A DNA stretch of 64,000 bases from Laguncularia racemosa (taxonomy: Eukaryota; Streptophyta; Magnoliopsida; Myrtales; Combretaceae): NCBI GenBank assembly GCA_037954665.1, contig JBBMOL010000016.1, positions 6,386,001 through 6,450,000 on the forward strand, written 5' to 3'. The translations under genes and the position numbers were made by a program. The notes under the pieces are model-generated. The model was given only the letters and a program-made list of their open reading frames with translations. It was not told where the DNA came from and ran no database searches. Below, piece by piece: positions 31,655 through 43,900 of the stretch; position 1 is the first letter of the stretch, and each line of letters starts with the position of its first letter.

Positions 31655-33036
31655 CCAAAGACGTTAAAGAAAGGCGCTTCATGGGAGGCAACCCATGTCA
31701 AAAATAAAAAAAAAGAAAGAAAGAAAGAAGTGTTTTAGTTTTGTTTTGCTTTAGTTTTGGTTTGTTTTAGTTTTGTTTTGATTTTAGTGTAGTTTTGAAC
31801 TCTTCGGATCAGCTGTAGCAAGGATACATGTACGTAGATGCCACTTTCCAGAGCTTAAGGGGAGAACTCCAATACCAGGGAAGTACCAGTATTTCCTTTC
31901 TCTTATTCTCTAATGTGCCTTGTGTTGTTAATTCCTCTTCAATTGTGTTGAATTAGAAACAGTGAGGACACTGTTTAAGCTAAGTGTAGGGGAGAGGATA
32001 ATAAACTATAGAGAGTAGAGAATTGCTCCATACTTTGAATGTTTGTCCTTAAGCAATTTTAAGCCAAATTTTTTCAAAATTATCATGAAATCTGGAGATT
32101 GTACTAAATGTTGTAATAAGCATCTACAAAAATGGGAAATTGACTTGTGCAAATGCGTTACTCACCCACTGTTGTGATTAGAATACTTGGTTAAAATTAA
32201 GTAGTGAAATCTTTAAGAAACAAATTTACCTTGTATTTAGTTTTAGAATTGGAAGTCTAAGAGTAAGTTGAATCCCTAAGTGAAAAATAAACAAGTTTAC
32301 TTCTAGGTTATATTAGCTACTGTATAGTCTTTAAAGTTGCTTGTTATAACATTTAGTGAAAAAAAAAAAATCAAGCATAGCCATTACTCCAATGATTCAA
32401 CTAATTGAGTTAAGAGTATTCAAACTTAAATGTTAGAGTGAGGAAGAGTCCGTAGGGGTATTTCAAAACCCGGTCACTTGAGTGACGAGCTCGGGATGTG
32501 CCGACTCAATGAACTCACTATAACGATAAGGGAGAAAAGGCGGAAGTTCATGAAAAGAAGCGGGCAAAAACCCGTCAAAATAGATGCTTGAATAAATCAA
32601 AAGAACATGAATGCAAACATTCATTGAATAAAACAAGACTTATAATAGAAAAGGGAGAAAATCTAAGCAAAGTGCTTATACAATATGCTTTTACTTTATG
32701 TTGCAAGGATTATATGTCTGCTAATGTCCAATGAAGTTTAATTGGGTGTTTTTCCTTAATGGATTAAGTATTTACTTTTGGAATAAAAATTCTTTTGCTA
32801 AACATGAGGATTAAAGTTTGTTTTGTTTAGATTAGCTATTAAATTTTGACCATGGTAATTTGATCACAAGAAACCAGTTTGGTTGAAGTAGTAGATATTA
32901 AAGTTTCAAGTCGTGAACTACAAATGAATAGATGTTTGGAATGATGAAAAGAAAGTTTGTATAATCTATGATAGATTTCTCAATTGATCTGATGCAATTG
33001 CTTGAGGACAAGCAAGAGTTTAAGTGTGGGGGAATT
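31655..33036 (+). other. Element F non-coding 3' region and polypurine tract
   Basis: It opens with GGCGCTTCATGGGAGGCAAC, a sequence commonly found after the coding part of Athila-type elements. There are no frames of note. The polypurine tract GTGTGGGGGAA ends just before the 3' LTR. Confidence 0.65.
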
Positions 33037-34714
33037 TGATAGAGCCATTTTATACTCAATCCTTATAGTATAAATTGTGTTAAATTATTATTGATTTTAT
33101 AGAAATCATAAGGAAATGGTACTTAATTCTAATCATGGTGATAAATCAGGTTAAATGGAGTTGAGGATGCTAAATCAAGTATATTAGAGAAGTCATCTAC
33201 ATCTTGGATCAAGACAAAGAATTACACCACCGGAGGAAAGCACATGAGCATGTATCTACCAAAGAATTAGCACGGTTTGAGGTACGGCCAAGGTTCCAAC
33301 CGTGTTACACACTGTACAAGAAGGAGACAATATGGACTTTCAATAGAGAGAGACACGGCCTAGGGCACGGCCGTGGTGGAAGCCGTAGACCAAATCCTGC
33401 TTGGAGCCGTGGTGGAACTTAGGTGTGCCAAGGAGAAGAAAGTGTGGAACATCAACCAGATGAAGACACGGCTTGAAATCTAACCGTGGTGTAGACCATG
33501 GCACACTCTGGACGAGGATGAAGACTTGTTGAACATAGGCAGAGGATGGCACGGTTTTAAATCTGGTCGTGTGTTAGACCGTGGTACACACTGGGCGTGG
33601 ATGAAAACTTGAAGAATATGCACAGAGGATGGCACGGCTTGACCCACGGCCGTGTGGTAGGGCGTGCCAAGCGGACGAATCTTCACTTCTCGAAATCTAC
33701 TTGGAAAAGGAAAGATATCTTCGTATCTTGCTAGCAAAAGATCACATGCCATCCCTCAAACATTATAAATAGAACCAACCCTAGAGGGTTAGGACAATCT
33801 TTTTTCTTTCAAACTTTTAATCTTTCTATCTTTGATCTGGGAAACAAGAAGGAAGGCCGGAGGCAGAGCAAGCTATTCGGGTTCATTATGTCTTTACTTT
33901 TTATTTTCGTTTTTCTTATGAACATGAGTGGCTAAGCTACTTTTCTAGCCAAAGGGTCATAGATGTTTAATTCTCCACGAATTGTGAGGTCTAATTGACT
34001 TGTATTTATTCTATTCTTTGTTTTTGGGTATTCATATATCTTCTGGTTGTTTTGTCATTATTATTGTGTTGATTGGTATGAATAGAGCTCTTCTACTTAA
34101 TTAGCAAGATAATATATTGTCAACTAGCACGTCAAATCCGTAATTGTTTGATTGTTCTAGTCTTAGTGATACGATAACATGTTCGGTTATAAGAATAGAT
34201 GATCGAATTCATGTTATGGAGGTGTATGATCATGTTTAAATAGGTTATCTTATAATCTACTGGCATGAATTGGTGGTCTCTCTAGATTTTAATGCTATTG
34301 ATAGATTAAATCCTAAGCGCTTGTCTGGGGTTGTCTAATCAATAAGGGAAATAATTCGAAGCGCTTGTTGGAGGTTATCGAGAAAGTAAGGAGAGATAGG
34401 TTGTTAGAGCTTGTTAATAACCATAACCAATTTATCTAGAACTAAGAATAGGAGATATTTGCATCGATGATCAATTCCTAGAATTAAACTATCTTGATTC
34501 CTTAGGTTAGGCTTTTACCAATATTTGATTTTCTTACCTTGCTTTACTTTATTTGATTCACAAACAAAACCCCCCATTTTTCTTTTCCTTATTGTTGTCT
34601 TTGAATAGAAATATCTTTACCAATCTCTGTGGATTCGACCCTACTCACCATTATATGCAAATTATATAATTGTCTAGGAGTAGGTTTTATTTTTGTTGGA
34701 CTCGACACCCATCA
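33037..34714 (+). repeat. 3' LTR of element F
   Basis: 1678 bp, same tips as the 5' LTR; about 22 point differences and one 1-base indel. It carries the same CACGGCCGTG-rich block at 33350-33670. Confidence 0.95.
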
Positions 34715-35921
34715 AAAATCTATAAAATAAGTTTTCTTATGCAATGTTGAAGTGTGCTGCAACAGTACTGCTGCATTAGTTTGCTATTACTAATTGCTGT
34801 TGCTGCAGAATTTTGTTCCATCGTGTGTTTGAATTTCATAGCCATTGCTGCTCTGTGTTTGGTTTGGTTATAAAGAGTAGAGAAAGAGTAGTTAAGTTTC
34901 CAACACTCATTACGTGAGATTGGGATCCTTAAATACTTTTTCTAATATGGGGATTCGTCCATTTCAAGAAATAAAATAAGTTTTATTCTCTTTCCATGCG
35001 TCCATTTATGACAACAAGAAAGTAACCACATTGGATGAGTCAACCATAGAAAGCAACTTGAATGAGGTATCTTTTTCTCACCATAGTTACTAAATGATAA
35101 TGAATCGACTATTTTGCTGTCTCAAAACTGGAACATCTTCTAGAAGCATAAAGTTTAACAGCCAGTTAAAAGGGGTCGATTTTTATGGAATAAATGTATT
35201 ACAAGTGTGTCAAGAGCTAACTTTGATTTATTAGCTTTTAATCTAATAATTAAATGGACTTAACTTTTTAAATTAAAGTGACAAGAGTCAGACAATCAAA
35301 CCTATGAATTAAAATAATAGAGCATTGGTAAGGTGGGTTTTGATTAAAGCTCGTTGGATTAACAGTACAATCCAACCTTTTTTTAATAAGGCTCACGCAT
35401 TAAAAGCCTTTAATGGATCTGGGCTCATAAGTAGCCCATATGAGGATCCATATAACTATAGCCATTGATCACCATTACCATTCGACGAATAAGATTCATA
35501 ACTAAACTCTATAAATACTTAGGACATCCTCATGGAGATATTTTTAGAGAAACACCAGTACTTTACCAAATTACTTTATGAAAAGATCAAACCACAATTT
35601 ATTAAAGAATATCTATCTGTCACCAAAGTGCTTGACCATAATTGAGATTACTTGTTCTTCCCTCCCATCTTATCTACCTTTGATCATCTTTTCACGTGTC
35701 ACTTCTCTCCTTTAGTCACATGTAGCATGTTTGCACACAACATACATATGACTCTCACATTTGAACCTCGTACACTCATAAAGCGCTTTACTAATATTTT
35801 GATAATTTAGTATCTAAACTTTTGTTTTTTTGCAATTTAGAGCGCATGCCTTTAACTTAGTTACAAATTAAAGTATATACTATCAATTTGATTGGTGATT
35901 TAGATTTCACTAAATTGCAAT
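34715..35921. other. Intergenic sequence between elements F and D
   Basis: The left part was contiguous with 27190-27658 before F inserted. It is AT-rich. A TATA-like CTCTATAAATAC at about 35509 could be an LTR remnant, but no partner was found. No gene recognised. Confidence 0.5.
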
Positions 35922-36273
35922 TGTTGATTGCTTTTATTGCTTTAAAGTGATCTCGGGTTGGAACAAGTCTTAAAATTAACGAATCCTAGCCTGTAAGATG
36001 AACAAATGTGAGCTATCGAGGGCATTGAAAGTGTCTTCAACACTTGAACTCTAATGCTCAAGTTAGAGAAGTAGAGTGAGGATATGGCAATTAAATGTTG
36101 TAAATCTTCCTGAAGACACTCTATTTACTTTTGGCAATATCCTTTAGAGTGTATTCTTTAAAAAGTTAGATTACTTTTCTAGTTTATTCTTATCAGCTTA
36201 AGGACTTTCCTATTTTATGGTTATGCTCAAATAAAAGAGACCTTGAGCCTTAGGTCAATTTAGGCTTATAACA
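35922..36273 (-). repeat. 3' LTR of element D
   Basis: It starts TGTTGATT and ends TATAACA in plus orientation, 352 bp. It aligns with 45369-45793 through GGAACAAGTCT, AGGATATGGCAAT, TTTCCTATTTTATGG and TTTAGGC, but lacks about 75 bp present there. Confidence 0.8.
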
Positions 36274-36312
36274 CTTGCAATACCCTCATTAATAATGTGG
36301 CATTGATGAGAG

Positions 36313-36351
<39 letters not shown>

Positions 36352-36352
36352 G
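36313..36352. repeat. (TTA)n microsatellite, about 13 units
   Basis: Uninterrupted TTA/ATT run just inside the 3' LTR of element D; likely length-polymorphic. Confidence 0.9.
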
Positions 36353-36872
36353 AGATGATGTCTAGATGTGTTAGTTGAGCTGCTCTTTAGTCAAGAGGCA
36401 TTAATGCGTCTTAGGGAAGGTTTTAGCCAATCTTGAAGTTCAAAGCACCCTTGCACAAGCTCTCTGCTAAGCTACATCTCACATCACATTATTTCATTTA
36501 GGTTGAGCAAAGCTAGGTGTAATCCATTTGAGCTAAAACTACCTTGTTAAGCTAACTAAGGGACCTGGCCCTAGGTTTTCTTGTCCAAGCTATGTGTATA
36601 TCAACATGCTGTTGCTCGTAAGTGCTAAGCTCTGAGGGTAAACTTTGAGCCTAGAGATGAAACCTATCAAGCACACTTCTATTTTTTCAACTATTAATTT
36701 CAAATCTCGTGTATATATGTGAATCCATGCATTTAATGCATAGGGACATGTGGAAATATGGGGTTAAAACTAGCTTCAAAGGCTAAATGATCTCAGCCCT
36801 TTATTGCAGAGTTGTAACATGTGGTGTAATCTTAAATGCTCTTCGAAATTGCACGTATCTTCCGTACTTGCC

Positions 36873-36880
36873 TATATAAA
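36873..36880 (+). promoter_or_regulatory. TATA box for the antisense ORF of element D
   Basis: TATATAAA in the context TTGCCTATATAAAGCATC, about 150 bp upstream of the first plausible start codon of the plus-strand ORF and pointing toward it. Confidence 0.5.
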
Positions 36881-37026
36881 GCATCAAAACATCATTTTCT
36901 ACACTTTTGCAACCTTTGCCTCCTGAAGTCTTCTTCAATTTTTATTTTTTAACTTCTACTTTGCACTCACTCATCTCAATCGATCCTTTGCCTTTCCCAT
37001 TTTCCTTTTTAGATCAATTCTTTAGG

Positions 37027-39840
37027 TATGCCGAGCTCCTCTTCTTCATGTACCTTTTCAAATTTCATTCAAGGGCTAGTCTTTTCTCTGAGTTCGACAA
37101 TAGACAAAGCAGGGCTTTTAAGTTGATCCCTAGTGCTAATATTGCAAGCTAAAGAGGTGGAAAGTGAAATTGTTATGTTTTTTTTAAGAGGAGGTTCATA
37201 GAGAATCGACCTTGGATATTTATGCTAATAATGGGGGAAGATTGGAGACCTATCAATCCCATTTATGATGAACCTTCCACATCTAGGTCGAGGCTTAACG
37301 GAGTTAAGAGCATGACTTGTAAAGCTGATGTAGATGAAGTGGCATTGTATTGCACACCTCTCTTGAAAGGTTGGGTTATTTACCCTACTTACAAGCATGA
37401 GTGTATCACTCTAATGGTAGAAAATTGGCTTTGCGTGTATTAGAGGTTCCTAGAATTTGGTTTGTAGCCGCCCTTCAACATCGTCAAGAAAGGGTTTTTT
37501 AATTACCATTGCCTTAACTCGTGTCAACTTGTTCTAAATGCTTATACACTGCTGGTAACATTTGAAAGTTTGTGTAAATCAAATGGAGTGAGGCTAAATC
37601 CTCAGTTATTTTGGTTCTTTTATAGGGTGAAGTAATCAAGGCCATCTCGAGGCTGGTTTTATTTATTGAACCACCTTGGTATGAAGTTAATGGATGGATT
37701 GATCTCTTTTGTACACGATTAGAAAGAAAAATTTGTTGTGGTTGAAAAATCTAAGTCAAACTTTTGGATTCATTGGGTAAACCCAATACGAACCAAGCTG
37801 ATCAAGTTAATGCCCTTTAACAAGTATCACTTCAAGATCCTCCTATGGGCCCTTGAGGAGAATGGGAAACCATTTGATGCTTCGAGCTTAGTAAGGGCAT
37901 TCCGGGGAATTGGGATAAGTTTGCTTGAGCGATTAGATGATTAGGTTAGTGATCAAGTAAATTCCTTAAAAGGTCAAAACAAGGCCAAAGATGTTTAAGG
38001 GGAAGGTAAGGGTTAGTGTCAAGAATACGGTTAACTTGAGGGAAAAACTCATCGACTACAACTCAGAAGCTTGATCCCCTTAATAAAGTTTTCTCTAGTA
38101 TGTTTTTTCCTTTATTAAACTAACCTCCTTATTTGTTTTTGCAGACATAGCTCCAATTAAGCTAGTGAGCCTTCCCAACCTCATATCTCGTCAAGTCGAT
38201 TGGGGCAAGAAGGAGGTGCAAGGAGGGAAGAAAGTTAGATCAAGAGCCCCTCCACAAAAAAAGGCAACCATTAGGGGAATTGTCATAAGAGGTCCTAAGC
38301 ACCCACATGCATAGAACCAGCCCCTATTGCTATTGGAAAAGGGAAAGCTCCCACTGCAAACTTTGGACTATCACAATGTGTTCTCAAATAATAAAAAACT
38401 CTTAAGCCGAAGCATGCTTCAACAGAGGAGGTGATTCCCATCCTGAGTGACATTGAGGTAAGGCCCATTACCTTGAGTAGGGAAAGTGCTATTATGGTCG
38501 AGAGGTGGCAAAAGAGACATAATGACAACCCCTATGGTCAAGAGGAGTGTAGGGGGAGTAATAACCAGCTAAGGACACTTAAATCCACTTCTTCCTAAGT
38601 GTCACTACCTTTAATGGCTCGGATCATTGGAGGTAAGTTAAGTTAAACCGACTTGTTTGAGGGCATCCTTAGCCCCCAAGAGAGGGGGGAGGTAGAGAAG
38701 GCTTTAACCTGCAGAACTACTTCTTAACTCATCTTGCAAAGGTGAGTTTTCACCCGCTTTTCATTCTCTCAGTCTTCTATCGCTTTTCTTTTTAGTTATT
38801 CTTGACATGGGTTATATTTTGCAGATAGTTAAAGCTGTTTACGAAGTTTATGCTTGTGTTGAGGGTGAAAAGCATATATGCAATCAAATTGTAAAATGTG
38901 ACTCTTATTTTAAGTTATTCAACCACCAATATCAATGTAATGACTCTCACTTGTGGAGGAGAATCACAATGAATTTCAAACTAAAGGAGGCTTAGGATGA
39001 GCCTAGTGCTTTTAGGAAAGACTATTGTAAAAAAGTGGCTAAAGCTAAGGAGGGAGTTAAAAAAAAATGCATTGAAGCTGGTGAATATGTAGTTAGAGCT
39101 TCAAGGGGTTGTGGGCTATATTAATGCACTATTTGAGGAGATTACTAACTATTGTTAGTGACAGACTTACCTCACCACTAAGCTCTAGCAGGAGAAGGCC
39201 ATCACGTTGGATTACAAAAGGGATTTGGATCTTATGCGACAATGCATTGAGAAATCCAATGGGGAAGAGGTGACGATGAGGGAGTGGATTACAAAGCTTG
39301 AGAAGCACACCATTGATCAAGACACTTGCATCTAACTATTAGAAGATCAAGAACAGATTGCGGAATTGTACTATGAGAAGATCTAGAACTCCAATGAGTA
39401 TGTCAAGAAATATATAAGAGTCATGGAAGGGAGCTAGAGAATTACAAGGAATTAGATCCATGAGAGGGAGCCTTCATACAACTTTTCCTGGCTTGGTGAA
39501 AAAGATGTGCATACGAAACATCCCTTTAATGGAGCGGGAGGAGAAGGAGGCCACAAAGGTGGTGAAGGAGGCCAAGGATCAATAAAATGATAAAGATGTG
39601 CCTTCGTCACTTGAGGTGATCATAGTGGAAGACCTTTCTTCCCCTCCACTTGTTGAAGAAGAGACAATTCCTCCCCCTCTACCGAATGGAGAAGAGGCAC
39701 TTCCTCCTCCATCGGCTAATTAAGATGACAACCTTCCTTGTGTTCCTTGAGAAGAACAACCATTAAACCAATTTCTATCGGAGGCCATGGAAGAAATTTT
39801 AGACTCGACCTTAGCCCTCGCAGAGGATTTGACATCATAG
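37027..39840 (+). pseudogene. Antisense ORF (aORF) of element D, Transposase_28-like, degenerate
   Basis: The plus strand carries a broken gene opposite in sense to gag-pol. It begins with a Ser-rich start (MPSSSSSC at 37027). It then has pieces matching the putative gypsy-type transposon protein family (Transposase_28 in Pfam): NSCQLVLNAYTLLVTFESLC, GVRLNPQLFWFFYRVK, GWFYLL and KEKFVVVEKSKSNFWIHW at about 37510-37770. KYHFKILLWALEENGKPFDA follows near 37820. Downstream is charged sequence, a probable coiled coil near 39240-39420 and a Pro/Glu-rich acidic tail ending near 39840, with AATAAAG at about 39940 as a possible poly-A signal. Many stops. The function of such ORFs is unknown. Confidence 0.6.
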
Positions 39841-40600
39841 ACGTCATTTTTATTGTTGAAGTTATACTTTAGTTTTAGTTTTGTATATATAATGGTTAAT
39901 ATGCTGGCCTAAAAATTTTGTAAGGAACTTACTTGATGAATAAAGTGTTGATTTCTTATATTTTGTTGTATTTTGTATGTTAAATATTGTATTTTTATCC
40001 ATTATTCCTTTTGGTTATGATTGGATTTTATTGTATGCTTTTCATTTGTGTTTATTTCTTAACTTTTGTAGACTAGTCTTTTTTGCTAGAATTTGTTGGA
40101 TTTATACTTTTCTTAAGGAAGTGTTCCTATCGTTCAAACCCATGTCTGGTCAATGGGGATGTCCAAATATTGTGCACAAACTATTATTGATTAGTAGTAG
40201 TCCTAATCAGTCATGGGTGGGTATTCATTTATTAGTTAGAGTGTTGTTGTCAGTTAGGCTTTAGCTTTGTAGGTGAGAGACTTCTGCATCCTGGCTTTAG
40301 AGTACAAGTCCAACCAAGTGGCTATAGGTAAGTGCTCATTTTCTAGGTGTCTAGTGAAGTTTGTTGTTGCCTTTTTAAGGCATATGACTTCACCCATTGA
40401 TCACAATACTTCATGATTAAGTGCTAAGTTTCACGTTTTTTTGTAAAACAAAATAAATAGAGTGTTTTGTAAATAACAAGTACAAGCAATAACTGTGAAT
40501 TGTAATGCCATTAAATAATATGAATGCTTACAATCACAAGCAATAAGTCTAAAACATGCTTTAAGTCATAACTTAAGAATTATTTAAAATATGGGCATAA
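39841..40600. other. Element D region between aORF end and integrase end
   Basis: AT-rich, no recognisable domain. The plus frame at 39977-40264 is hydrophobic and T-rich and is probably chance. Confidence 0.4.
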
Positions 40601-43600
40601 ATTATCCGTGTTCTAAGTTCTAGGGATCAAGTGCCCATTGCGTTTTTCAAGCTCATATGCACTATGCTTAACCATTCTTCAAACTCAAAAAAGTTCTTCC
40701 CAATTTAGGGCCAGTTTAACTTGACCTTCTTTCGATCTAGTGGCTTTAAGCTTCTAATAGACCAGATCTCCTAATTGGAAGGCCTTGTGCTTTACCTTCT
40801 TATCATAGTATCTTTTTACTTCTTGTTGGTAAGCTACTACCTTGTAGCTAGCTTGATCTCGTAACTCTTTAAGGAGGTAGAGGTTGGCTCGGAGCCCAAT
40901 CTCATTGACTTAGTAACTAAAGTCTCGGGTATGTAAGTTTGGGAGCTTGAACTTGACTGATAGAACAACCATAGTTTCAAATTTTAGTTTAAAGGGGCTT
41001 GCCCCTATTGTACTTCATAAAAATATTTGACATCCCCATAAGATCTATGGAAGCTCATTTGCCTATTTTCCCTTGGCCTGATTGACCCATTTCTTTAGTC
41101 TCTATAAGATGACTTTATTAGTGGCTTCAGCTTAACTATTCAATTATGGGTAGGCAACCAAAGTATAATGAACCTTAATATTATATTTTTCTCAAAACTT
41201 TAGAACTTAGAACTGTTAAACTGAGTACCACTATCAATGATGATGGCATCAAGAATTCCAAAATGACATAATATGGCGCCAGTGACAAAATCCTTTACAC
41301 TATGCTAAGTAATTTTGGCCATTACTTTATAAAGTAGTTGATGGCAATAATGACATACTGCTGCTGACCTATAGCCTTAGGTAATGGCCCAAAGATATCG
41401 AGTCACCATTAAGTGAAAGGGCATCAACTCGTGATTAGCATGAGATTATTGCTTGGTTACTTATCGACTATGACATGCTTGTGGTACTTATCACATCATT
41501 GCACAATTTCTTTAACATCCATTTTCGTAGCAAGCTAATAGCATTTGGCTTAACATGCCTTGATGGCTAAAGTATAGCCCATGATATGATTATGATACAC
41601 TTCAACATGGAGCTCAATCAACAAATGCTTAGCTTCTATGGGTCGGAGGCCTCTAAGTACTAGTAGACTATATACTCTTCTATATAGCTTTTTGTGAGAA
41701 GCATATACTAAGTTGCTTTTTGCCTTAAGGCCTTTGCTTTTTTCCTTTCATCAGGAATAGTTCCATTTGCTAGGTATTTGATGATTAAGTCCATCCAGCA
41801 TGGCTCTTAAGGGGCTTGGGTCTCATTCGCAAGGCATTTATACCCGACATGTCAAGCTTCTAAAGGATTTGCCTCAAGAGCTAATCGATGAGGACCACTA
41901 TCTAATAAGGCTCAAAGTATAGGCATAACATTTGTGCAAAAATAACTAAAGCTAAGGTAAACTTCTCTACCTTAAAGTATATGACTTATAGGCCTTGTAA
42001 TATGTGGCTTTGGTACATTGGTAGGTGCTTTTAGTCGTTTACTTGGATAGGTACAAAAGAGAGAGCTTGACCGCTAGTGGAGAGGTAAAGATAAAGCTCT
42101 TATCTTATAATGAGCTTATATAAGACTAAAGGTGTTGTAAAGAAGTGTTTCAATTCATTAAAGGCCTTTTGACACTCATCTATCCACTAAAAGCCTGTTG
42201 GGCTCTTTAAGACTTTAAAGAAGGGAGTGTACTTGTCTATTGACTTTGAGACAAACCGTTCACTATAGTAATCCACCCTATCAATCTTTGAACTTCCTTG
42301 ATTGTCTTAGGAGGATGCATGTCTAAGATTGCCCTAATCTTCTTAGGTTTGGCTTTGATTCATCACGAAGTAACCATGTAATTGAGGAATTTCCTATATG
42401 CTACACCAAAGATGTACTTTTGTAGGTTTAACTTCATGTCATACTATCGAAGTGTCTGGAATGTCTCTTTTAGGTTTGTGAAGTGTTTTTGGGGCTCCTT
42501 ACTCTTCACAATCATATCATTGACATAGGCTTCCATGTTGTGACCAATTTGGTGTATGAACATCATTGTCATTAATCTCTAACATATTGCCTTAGCGTTC
42601 TTGCATCTAAAAAGCATAATATTATAAAAATATGTTCTAATGTTGGTGATGAAGGAGATGTGGACCTAGTCGAGCTCGTGCATTTGGATCTAATTATAGT
42701 TTGAAAAGGCATCCATGAAACTTAGTAGTGCGTAGCTCAAGTTTGAATCAACTGGTTAATCGATTTGAGGGAGAAGAAAACAGTCCTTTGAGTAGGCTTT
42801 GTTAAAGTTAATGTAGTAAATTTGCATGCGCTACTTCCTATTGGACTTCTTTACGAGAACATAGTTGGCTAGCCAAGCTGAGTAAGGTTCTTCTCATATA
42901 AACCTAGCCTTTATAAGTTTTTTGACCTCTTCCTTGATGGAAACTTAGCGTTTGGCGACAAAATTCCTTTTCTTTTACTTAACCACCTTTGTGTCAAGTC
43001 AATATTTAACCAATGTGTAATCACCTTTAATGATATTTTGAGCATGTGTGATGGTGACCATTAAAAAATGTCTACATTGGCTTAAAGAAAAGCAATTAGT
43101 TGTTGGTGTAACTTAGTTAAGAGCGTTATACCTATCTTTGTAGTTTGATCGAGTGAGCTACCAAGTTGAATGTCCTTACTCATTTCTAAAGGTTCCCCTC
43201 TTGATCTTGGTTTTTCCTCAAGGGTAGATTCTACCATAAGAACCTCCTGCTAGGAAAGAGCTTGAAAATACAAGTTTTTAGATGCTTGCTAATTGCCATT
43301 GCAAACACCAATGCTTGTAAGAGTAATGAGTTTGGCCTTCAAGTGCTTTGTAGAGTCTATCATTCCTATTATACTTTACGATGGGCATTCGAGCATAACT
43401 TGTAAGGGGAACATGCATTAACAACAAAGAAATCAACTAGGATCTATGTTTTGTTGGGTCCATCTCTGAGCTCTACAAGGAGGATTATAATACCCTCTAG
43501 CTTTATAGGTTAGTTGTTAAAATCGAAGAACTCATTCTCATATCATATGGCTTTAGCTTTTCCTCGACTTGGTCTTTCGTCTAGTCATACGCTTTCTCGT

Positions 43601-43900
43601 ATATTATGTTCATGAAATTGCCACTATTGATTAAAATTTACAAATATTGAAGTCAATAATGTAAGCTCAGATCACAAGAGCATCATCATGGGAAAATATA
43701 ACACCTTTGAGATCATTATTTCGAAAGGTGATTGTGGTATCCACTCTAAGACGCTTTACCTAAGTGCTAAGTACACTTTGGTAACTTCTTGATTAGGCAT
43801 AGGCTTTGTTTTAGGAGATGGATTGTCCCTTTGTGATCGACCCTTCGACTATTGTATTAACTGTTCTTTGAGTGGGATGGGCTTTTTATTCTTACCCAAT
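40601..43900 (-). pseudogene. Element D pol: RT, RNase H and integrase remnants
   Basis: The minus strand shows, interrupted by many stops: a linker and RT start (VSIKEEVKKLIKARFI, SAWLANYVLVKKSNRK) near 42960-42810, LLSFMDAFSNYN with IQMHE near 42700, the RT palm with FIHQIGHNVEAYVNDMIVKS near 42500 where YVDDM has become YVNDM, then MKLNLQKYIFGVA. Integrase pieces WLDIFGPLPKAIGQQQYVII near 41400 and LKPLDRKKVKLNWP near 40740 follow. These are typical Tat-lineage words. It cannot be expressed as an enzyme. Confidence 0.75.

Larger units (their letters stand above)
27659..34714 (+). mobile_element. Athila-like Ty3/gypsy element F, gag-protease only, young
   Basis: LTRs lie at 27659-29335 and 33037-34714 with a perfect target duplicate AAAAT at 27654-27658 and 34715-34719. 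The primer site TGGAGCCGTTGCCGGGGA follows the 5' LTR and AAGTGTGGGGGAATT precedes the 3' LTR. The only coding content is gag and aspartic protease (29387-31654). RT, RNase H and integrase are wholly absent, so the 7.06 kb element is non-autonomous. I count about 22 substitutions in 1677 LTR positions (1.3 %), mostly transitions. It is the youngest insertion here. Confidence 0.92.

Noticed and set aside
36907..37152. 81-codon plus frame as the start of the antisense ORF of D
   Set aside because: It is Phe/Leu-rich UTR-like sequence in a different frame from the Ser-rich start at 37027 and the Transposase_28-like pieces.
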